DNA of 15,378 bases from Basidiobolus heterosporus B8920. Lineage: Eukaryota > Basidiobolomycota > Basidiobolomycetes > Basidiobolales > Basidiobolaceae. Positions 9,593-15,378 of the stretch are shown piece after piece. The first letter of the stretch is position 1; the number at the start of each line of letters is the position of its first letter. The notes beneath the pieces were generated by a model that saw nothing but the letters and a program-made list of their open reading frames with translations, ran no database searches and had not been told where the DNA came from. The position numbers and the translations under genes are program-made. Location of the stretch: NCBI GenBank assembly GCA_000697455.1, contig JNET01033010.1, forward strand, positions 1-15,378. The letters are read 5' to 3'.

Positions 9593-9922
9593 ATGCGTTA
9601 TATTGCTGCCTACCTTCTTCTCACCCTTGGTGGAAACGAATCCCCATCTGCTTCCGATGTTGAGAAGCTCCTTTCCTCTGTTGGTATCGAGGCTGACTCT
9701 GAGCGTCTCAGCAAGTTGATCTCTGAATTAGAGGGTAAGAACGTCCAAGAGCTCATCGCCGAAGGTAAGGAGAAGCTCGCCTCTGTTCCATCTGGTGGTG
9801 CCGCTGCTTCTGCTGGTGGTGCTGCTGCCGGTGCTTCCACTGATGCCCCTGCTGCTGAAGAGGCCAAGGAAGAAGCCAAGGAAGAGTCTGATGACGATAT
9901 GGGTTTCGGTCTTTTCGATTAA
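9593..9922 (+). CDS. RPP2: 60S acidic ribosomal protein P2
   Basis: Single uninterrupted coding exon, 109 aa, the usual P2 length. The N-terminus [20 protein letters not shown] is diagnostic of P2 rather than P1, and [13 protein letters not shown] and [17 protein letters not shown] complete the helical dimerisation domain (residues 1-65). An Ala/Gly hinge (about 70-90) leads to the Glu/Lys/Asp-rich tail ending in [10 protein letters not shown], the conserved stalk C-terminus that contacts elongation factors. P2 pairs with P1 on the uL10/P0 base of the 60S stalk. Codon bias is strong, as in RPS15. An AATAAA lies about 90 bp past the stop. Confidence 0.98.
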   Translation: MRYIAAYLLLTLGGNESPSASDVEKLLSSVGIEADSERLSKLISELEGKNVQELIAEGKEKLASVPSGGAAASAGGAAAGASTDAPAAEEAKEEAKEESDDDMGFGLFD

Positions 9923-10013
9923 GCAATTAACTAATCAAAATATCACCAAAATTCACAGCATTCCTTCACTTTATGTAAAGGTTGGCTACTTAATCTTTTT
10001 GAAAGTCAAATGT

Positions 10014-10019
10014 AATAAA
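10014..10019 (+). terminator. AATAAA polyadenylation signal of P2
   Basis: Canonical AATAAA 92 bp after the P2 stop codon, in a T-rich 3' flank. Confidence 0.55.
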
Positions 10020-10039
10020 TTTTGGAGTTTCTCTGTGAC

Positions 10040-10054
10040 AACCCTAACCCTAAC
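10040..10054. repeat. Telomere-like (CCCTAA) interstitial repeat / double telobox
   Basis: AACCCTAACCCTAAC: two full CCCTAA units in tandem with partial flanking units. It is the fungal telomere hexamer on the opposite strand and equals two overlapping telobox-type motifs. It lies just past the P2 poly(A) signal and about 340 bp before the hAT-derived gene. Confidence 0.8.
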
Positions 10055-10271
10055 TCTTTAACCGATCTAATATCCCCAATGGCAAGTTTAATACAATGGC
10101 CGATGTTCATTAAGCTATCGGTGAAATCTTTTCTTCAGCCATGATGGTGGTCTAGTGTCATGTTCTCACCGAATTGAGCTAGCCATCCAAATTCGGGAAT
10201 CGGCTCATCCTTTTCCACCGTTTTTTCATATTTTAACATGGGTTCAGTTATTTCAACGTGACCTAAGCATC

Positions 10272-10302
10272 ACCTTATTCGGTCGACCAATGCCGAATAG
10301 GT
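10272..10302. repeat. Inverted repeat (hairpin) upstream of the hAT-derived gene
   Basis: ACCTTATTCGG (10272-10282) pairs with CCGAATAGGT (10293-10302) with one bulged base and a 10-nt loop, and a T-rich run follows. It lies 88 bp before the ATG. It could be a dimeric protein-binding site; function is unknown. Confidence 0.6.
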
Positions 10303-10389
10303 TTTTTCTTTTCCGGTTCTTTCTTCAATCTTCAATTCCGTCTCTAGAGGCAAGGCTTGTAAGTGACGAAAAACTTCTCAAAGCTTGAG

Positions 10390-12649
10390 ATGAGTGAGTC
10401 CGACGCGGATGATGCGGCCAACAAGTTTGATAGATTATTCAAAAAATGGTCGAAAGATTTCAACTGGTTAGGCCGTAGTGATAGTCCACAAGGTGGTGCA
10501 CTTCTTTGCACCTTATGTATACAAGGTAATAAGCGAAACAAATTCACGAAGGGCTGTACCCGTTTAAAGAGAAGTGCGATACAGGAGCATGCGATAAGTA
10601 ATGACCACAAGGCGGCACTAGATCAGTTCCATAGTAATCCCGCGGGTCCGCCAATGCCTTCGAACACTCCGAATTTTACGACATCCATTTCGCCGGTCAC
10701 GCATTTTCCTAACGAAATCCAGAACAACTTGACAGTTTCATTACCGGACGATAGGTACCTTCAAAGCCCTATTTCTAAGCGGTAAGTCGATTGTATCAAT
10801 ACCAACAAACACCTTGAGGAAGCTCTTTTCTTACTAAACCTCCTTTGTTCCTAGTTCCTTCGACCAGGCTTTCGTCTCCAACATATCCAGCGCACGACAA
10901 ATTACACCTAGCATACATAGTATTCAACTCTCGCCTAGCACAGAAATACGCAAGGTCGAAGCACCGAAGAAGGTCATTAATTGGGTGGAGTACGCACTTC
11001 GTTCAGTGTATCATCTGGTTAAAAATGATCACTCTTTACATGAATTCCAAAACATAGGCGAATTCATCAATTTCCACTTTAATCTATTCAACAGCAACCG
11101 AGTAGACATAACCGAGGAACAAATGAATAACTCAAACAAGTATCTGCGGATTTTGTCGCAGGTCATTGAGGAGGATATTATCACCAAATTACGAAATAGC
11201 AGCACTTTCTCGATTCTCCTGGATCAACCAAGTGATTTTGAAAACCACTTCTTCTTATATGTCAAGTATGTCATCAACGGGACGGCAGAAACCAGGTTTT
11301 TAGATATCATTGAGGTGGCCAGTTTAGACGAGAACGCCATATCAGATGCCATATTGCTTTACTTGAGAGAAAGAAATATCGATGTCTCGAATTTGGTCGG
11401 ATTGGCCAGTAATGGCTCTCATTTAATCATGAAGGAGTCTGGTGTTGCTGAGATCCTAAAACGCCAGTCTCCCTTCATGTTGTCGGTGCATTCAGTTATC
11501 CATGGGCTCTCTTTGATCGCTCAAGATGCTGCTGAGGCTGCACCTCAAGTAAAGCAGTTTGAGTCGGATATGAAAGCACTCTTCAGCTACTTGGCTAGAT
11601 TTCCGGCACGCATGAGCGAGCTGAAGCTATGGCAAACGCAAGGAACTGAAAGTGAAGCAGACGTATTGGAGATATCTAGTCCGTATTGGCTTTTGTCCTC
11701 AAATGCAATAGAAAACGTAGCCAGGTCGCTAAGTTTAGTGGTGAACTGTTTAGAGGAGAATGCCAAGGAAGACCGCCAGGCCAGCCACCTATTAGATATC
11801 GTGTCCAGTCTACAGTTTCAGTATACGTTGTTCTTTTTGGTGGATATACTCTCATGTGTCAAGGTGCTGAACAAGGTGTTTTTAAGTAAATCGGTTTCGT
11901 CCACGGAAATCCGACAGCAAGTGCAATCCACCGTATATATGATTAGATCCATCTACCTTGGGAATTCGGTTGGTGGTGTATTCTTGCCTGAGTTTCTGAG
12001 CTCAATAGAGGGAGGTGGCTCCGAAGAAATCGTGCTGATGGAGAGTATGGCCAAGCTATACGCATCGGCATTAGTGAAGAGCCTTGAGGATCGATTTCCA
12101 GATACAGAGATATGGTCGGCGTTCTCGATTCTGGATCCGCGAGCGTATCCGGCGAACATCAATAATCTAGAAAATTTCGGAAATACCGAATGTGCAATAT
12201 TAGTACAATATTTTGGTAAGGATCGACTGGATGCCAATGGACAATGTCACAGGAACGTAGTTGATCCTTTTGAATTCAAAAGGGAATTCTTGATCTTTCG
12301 CACACATATCGCATGCTCTTATTCAAACACCACGTTTGATGCCATGTGCAAGAATGTACTAACAGAGAACAGCTTTCGTCTGAGGTATCCCGAAACGGTC
12401 AAGTTGATGGAAATCCTATTATCACTACCTACCTCCATGATGGAATGCGAGGTCGGCTTCGCTTATCACAACCGTGTGAAAAAGATCACAAGTAGCAGCA
12501 AGATTGATATCAAGCTGATAGCTATGCAGATGCTAATCTATCTTGAAGGGCCTAGCGTTGAACACTTTGATTTTGTTAAAGCTCAATTATTATGGTCACA
12601 GGAACCGACCGACTCCCCGACCGAACCCACTACCTTTACAAATTGTTAA
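10390..12649 (+). CDS. hAT-transposase-derived protein with N-terminal BED/TTF-type zinc finger
   Basis: Two exons, 10390-10781 and 10855-12649, joined by a 73-nt intron (GTAAGT..CCTAG, branch TACTAAA), give 728 aa with no internal stop. Residues 20-76 form a TTF/BED-type finger (C40, C43, H67, H73) like that of ZNF862/KIAA1586-class hAT proteins. The RNase H-like core begins near FSILLDQPSDF, where D254 fits the first catalytic Asp. At the usual second Asp (GSDGAS-like in relatives) the sequence reads ASNGSH, with N317. The usual Cys-x2-His reads SVIH. The C-terminal hAT dimerisation region keeps LSLPTSMMECEVGFAYHNR, with E661/E663 as candidates for the third acid. An intact frame with altered active-site positions and no visible terminal inverted repeats suggests a domesticated DNA-binding or regulatory protein rather than an active transposase. 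AATAAA follows 59 bp after the stop. Confidence 0.88.
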
Positions 12650-12708
12650 ATCTCTCACCCATGTAAATTATCCCTATTTGTGTCCTTTTGTCCCTTTTTT
12701 GCCATAAC

Positions 12709-12714
12709 AATAAA
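12709..12714 (+). terminator. AATAAA polyadenylation signal of the hAT-derived gene
   Basis: Canonical AATAAA 59 bp past the stop codon, after a T-rich stretch. Its presence supports an ordinary expressed gene. Confidence 0.55.
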
Positions 12715-12738
12715 ATACAACTAACATTGACAAAGAAT

Positions 12739-12762
12739 TGGGTGTTTTCATGGGTGTTTTGA
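12739..12762. repeat. 12-bp tandem duplication (TGGGTGTTTTSA) x2
   Basis: TGGGTGTTTTCA is followed directly by TGGGTGTTTTGA, one mismatch. Confidence 0.75.
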
Positions 12763-13015
12763 TGATTAGATAAGGTCTATACGCTGCATTCCTATAACCC
12801 ACGCTTTTTGGTGATGAAGTGTGGGCCTCAAACTAACAGCTATTTACCATCTGGCAAGTGTGTCAAAGGACAAATTGCGAATGACCCACGGCCATGACCG
12901 GTGTATTCCAGTCACAACCGAGGGGGAAACTTGCCTATGGACTCATGGCAATGTTGCTAACATATATATAGAGAAGATTCGAGAATTTCAACAAGAGAAA
13001 TATATGGGATATGAG

Positions 13016-13051
13016 AAGATTTGTTTCCCATCAACGGCAAGATTTGTTTCC
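13016..13051. repeat. 13-bp direct repeat (AAGATTTGTTTCC), 10-bp spacer
   Basis: Perfect copies of AAGATTTGTTTCC at 13016-13028 and 13039-13051. Probably local duplication; no function is suggested. Confidence 0.7.
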
Positions 13052-13222
13052 TAATCTAAATAGCCCGCCTAATAAATACCTAATCCATTTTGGGGTTTAT
13101 TTCGAGTAAGGTAAAGCAACATGAATAGATAAGTAGCCTGAAGGGTACAAGGTAATGAGGAGCGAATGAAGTGCAAGTGAGGAGTGAATGTAGGGAAATG
13201 TCTATATCCTTTGAACGTGAAC

Positions 13223-15378
13223 TTATGATTGAAAAAGAGTGAAGATGCCATCTGAATTCTGGAAGTCATTATGCACAATATTCACAAGGTAATAGGTGTC
13301 GCCAATTTCTTGAATTAATTTGGCTGATGGGCTACGAGGTAAATAGATCATTTTCCACTCGTTCCAGATTTGAAAGGCTTCTTCTGCCCATGATTCGAAG
13401 CTGGCCCGCTCTATCATGGTCGGTTGCGCAATCTCTCTACTAGGGAAGACTCCCCATGTGACCGCATTGGGCTCTTCGACCTCAACATTTGTCTTAAACT
13501 CGCCCTACACAAGAATCAATTTAGTCTCGTGTTTAGTTTGCTTCGGATGGTTATTACCTTTGCGTTTTGGGCATAGAACGTGATGAATGGATTGTTCCTA
13601 GCTTTCGCAAGAATTTTCTCCAACTCCTCGGGTGAGGTGAAGAATTCAAGAAATGCCTGCATAGTATATAATATGAATAGAATGAATATGTATTACTAAA
13701 AGCGTAAGGCAGGATGCTGATTCTGACCTTTTGATAGACATATCCATTCTTAGGACCCCAGCCGAATACGGGATCATTGCTACGAACACCATTGACTGCG
13801 GGCTGACTGCCAACAGTCCAGAATCCTTTAGAATTTAAATCCGCAAGTTTCTCACGAATGGCATCAGTTTCAGCAAACAAAGGTTCATCCGACCATGGGA
13901 GGGCCTTTAGTTGGCCTTGAATGTATTTAGAAAAGATGTTGGATATATCTTGACTGTTAACAGGGTACCCCCAGAGCGCAATGGCTTCTTCCATCTATGG
14001 GGATGTCAGTTCGAAGATACAATCTCGCTTACGTTAGTTGGAGTTGCTTACTGTAACTTTCAGGGATGCACCGTAGCCGTCCATTTCACCGTAAGCTATT
14101 TTCCCATAACGTTCAACAAATGTGTTATCGATCATAATATTGATGAAAAATCACATACCAGGTGAACGGGAATCTCCCCATCTACCGTTGGGAAATTCGT
14201 CCCAGCTTTCATTTTGTAGAATGATTCCTTCTAGGATGTTGTTTCGAACGGGTACCTTCTGGCCGTTTTCTTGCTAAAGTAATTACAAGTCAGGTTTCAT
14301 TGCGTAGTCAGCCACTACTGAAATTTTGAATTCACCTTTGGCAAACTGTCCCGTATCGTCAGCTGCTTTTCTACAAACCCACAGCCTTCCAAAATCAATC
14401 TAACGGACTTTTCCAGGTTTAGAGTGCAAAAGTGGAACCCATTTACTCCACCTTTGCGTAGTTCCTGTATCATTCCGACACAAAGCTTCACTCCATATTC
14501 TTTAACCGCTTGATCATCACTCTATAGAATAATCGAATCAGTGACTGGTTTAATATGCGCAGAGTTCAGGTAAATGGCCGACCTTTATGGATTCAAGCGT
14601 CTCCAAGACCTGAGCTGGGACTTCAATCTGACATAAATTGGTCAATCGACGGAAGCTGGTGTACGTCTGAATAGGCATAATGCCAGGAAGAATTGGAACT
14701 GTGATGCCTAGTTGTCATCTGGGGTGTTAGGGAAACAAGAATGCCTGCCGGATGTTCATTAAATAGACTCACCAATCTCACGACAATCCTTGACAAACTG
14801 CAAGAATAGCTCGGGGTCGAAAAAGATCTGGGACATGATGAAATCACTACCAGCATCCACCTTCTTCTTTAGAATCTCTAGATCCTTCTCTTTACTGTCA
14901 GACTCCGGTAGCCCCTCAGGATAGCCTAATCAGTAGCAACTCAATCAACCGTCCAGAAAGCATTCAAAAGCATACCCACTCACCAGCGACACCTATGCAG
15001 AAATAATCTCCATATTCTCGGCGGATGTAGTCGACTAGGTCAAGAGCATATCTAAACTGAGTCTCGCACTCGTTGGCATATTCGTGATTTCTGGGTGGAT
15101 CTAGGAAGTTTCAGCAGAGTTAATCACTCAATTGTATGGTCGTTGTTGTATTACCTCCTCTGAGGGCCAGTATATTTTGTATCCCTGCGGCCTTTGCTTC
15201 CTATTGTAATGTCCGGTTAGTTTGCTATTACGAAGAGGAATAGAAAAGCGAGCTTCACCTTTAACGCAAAATCTATTTTACTTTTCGACATATTCGTACA
15301 AGTCAGATGCATACAAGTTTCCAAATTTTGATAACTTTGGGCTGTAGTACAGATCTCTAAAGTTCTATCAGAAGTTGA
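13223..15378 (-). CDS. MTHFR: Methylenetetrahydrofolate reductase (N-terminus outside window)
   Basis: Eleven exons on the minus strand, in coding order: 15378-15259, 15200-15155, 15100-14984, 14925-14773, 14707-14583, 14521-14336, 14273-14159, 14095-14052, 13994-13728, 13656-13558 and 13504-13223. All ten introns (53-71 nt) keep frame; 517 codons are visible and perhaps 80-130 N-terminal residues are missing. The catalytic TIM barrel shows CMHLTCTNM, ALRGDPPR (the Asp matches E. coli Asp120 beside the flavin), VAGYPEG, SDFIMSQIFFD, PILPGIMPIQ and GFHFCTLNLEKSVR. The AdoMet-responsive C-terminal domain shows WDEFPNGRWGDSRSP, GWGPKNGYVYQKAFLEFF, PNAVTWGVFPSREIAQP and DTYYLVNIVHNDF. The enzyme reduces 5,10-methylene-THF to 5-methyl-THF in the cytosol for methionine synthesis. 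Fungi usually have two isozymes (Met12 and Met13 types); I cannot say which this is. One donor (GTCGGC at 14582) is weak. Confidence 0.97.

Larger units (their letters stand above)
9923..10389. other. Intergenic region between P2 and the hAT-derived gene
   Basis: No gene seen. It holds the P2 3' UTR with AATAAA (10014-10019), a short telomere-like CCCTAA repeat (10040-10054), and a hairpin (10272-10302) before a pyrimidine-rich leader of the next gene. I looked for terminal inverted repeats of a hAT element here and saw none that match the other flank. Confidence 0.55.
12650..13222. other. Convergent intergenic region between the hAT-derived gene and MTHFR
   Basis: Both flanking genes end here, so no promoter is expected. 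It contains the AATAAA of the hAT-derived gene, two short direct repeats (12739-12762 and 13016-13051) and AT-rich sequence. A 77-codon frame at about 12821-13054 shows no family resemblance. No terminal inverted repeat matching the left flank is apparent. Confidence 0.55.

Noticed and set aside
10293-10312. Hairpin followed by a T run, resembling a bacterial rho-independent terminator
   Set aside because: The window is clearly nuclear fungal DNA with spliceosomal introns, so that mechanism does not apply.
12909-12916. CAGTCACA, identical to the HomolD core of S. pombe ribosomal protein promoters
   Set aside because: It lies between two convergent gene ends, where no promoter is expected, and no such box was seen upstream of RPS15 or P2. 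A chance 8-mer is likelier.
12821-13054. 77-codon open frame between the hAT-derived gene and MTHFR
   Set aside because: No recognisable motif, no clear codon bias, and it spans a 13-bp direct repeat in intergenic DNA.
9923-13222. Possible complete hAT transposon with terminal inverted repeats and 8-bp target duplication
   Set aside because: I compared both flanks by eye and found no matching inverted ends. The only hairpin (10272-10302) is local. Degenerate ends could still be missed.
1-15378. tRNA genes, rRNA, CRISPR arrays or a defence-type gene cluster
   Set aside because: Scanned by eye for GTTCGAA-type T-loops, regular spaced repeats and defence domains; none had supporting structure.

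Overview
The window looks like nuclear DNA of a fungus. It holds seven protein genes: Rax2 (a fungus-specific polarity landmark), a Mrp49-type mitochondrial ribosomal protein, two cytosolic ribosomal proteins, an 11-exon methylenetetrahydrofolate reductase fragment, a hAT-transposase-derived protein, and the end of an unrecognised gene. Introns are uniformly short (53-102 nt), nearly all GT..AG, some with good TACTAA(C)-type branch points, and many genes have several. Intron density and moderate AT-richness argue against a Saccharomyces-type yeast. A filamentous fungus, perhaps an early-diverging lineage, is my best guess, but the species cannot be fixed from the sequence. No tRNA, rRNA, CRISPR or bacterial-style operon is visible.

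Layout, left to right: (1) 1-727 +, C-terminal end of an unrecognised helical protein (2 exons). (2) 728-1904, a long intergenic region full of different short tandem duplications. (3) 1905-6390 +, RAX2, five exons, 1397 aa, with signal peptide, propeller-like ectodomain, one membrane span and, unusually to my knowledge, a C-terminal SH3 domain. (4) 7246-7785 +, RPS15 (uS19), with the first intron directly after the ATG. (5) 8209-8981 +, a Mrp49-like mitochondrial ribosomal protein with a low-complexity insertion. (6) 9593-9922 +, acidic ribosomal stalk protein P2. (7) 10390-12649 +, a 728-aa hAT/BED-finger protein, intact but with at least one likely catalytic residue changed. (8) 13223-15378 -, MTHFR, 11 exons visible, N-terminus beyond the window edge; it converges with the hAT gene.

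Functionally the genes are mostly ordinary housekeeping. RPS15, the Mrp49-like gene and P2 form three consecutive same-strand ribosomal genes, two cytosolic and one mitochondrial. RAX2 serves polarity at the cell surface, and MTHFR supplies methyl-THF for methionine synthesis. The two most interesting points are the Rax2-SH3 architecture and the apparently domesticated hAT protein. No complete new multi-gene system is evident. All exon joins were made by eye from frame, splice consensus and family resemblance; no alignments or searches were run.
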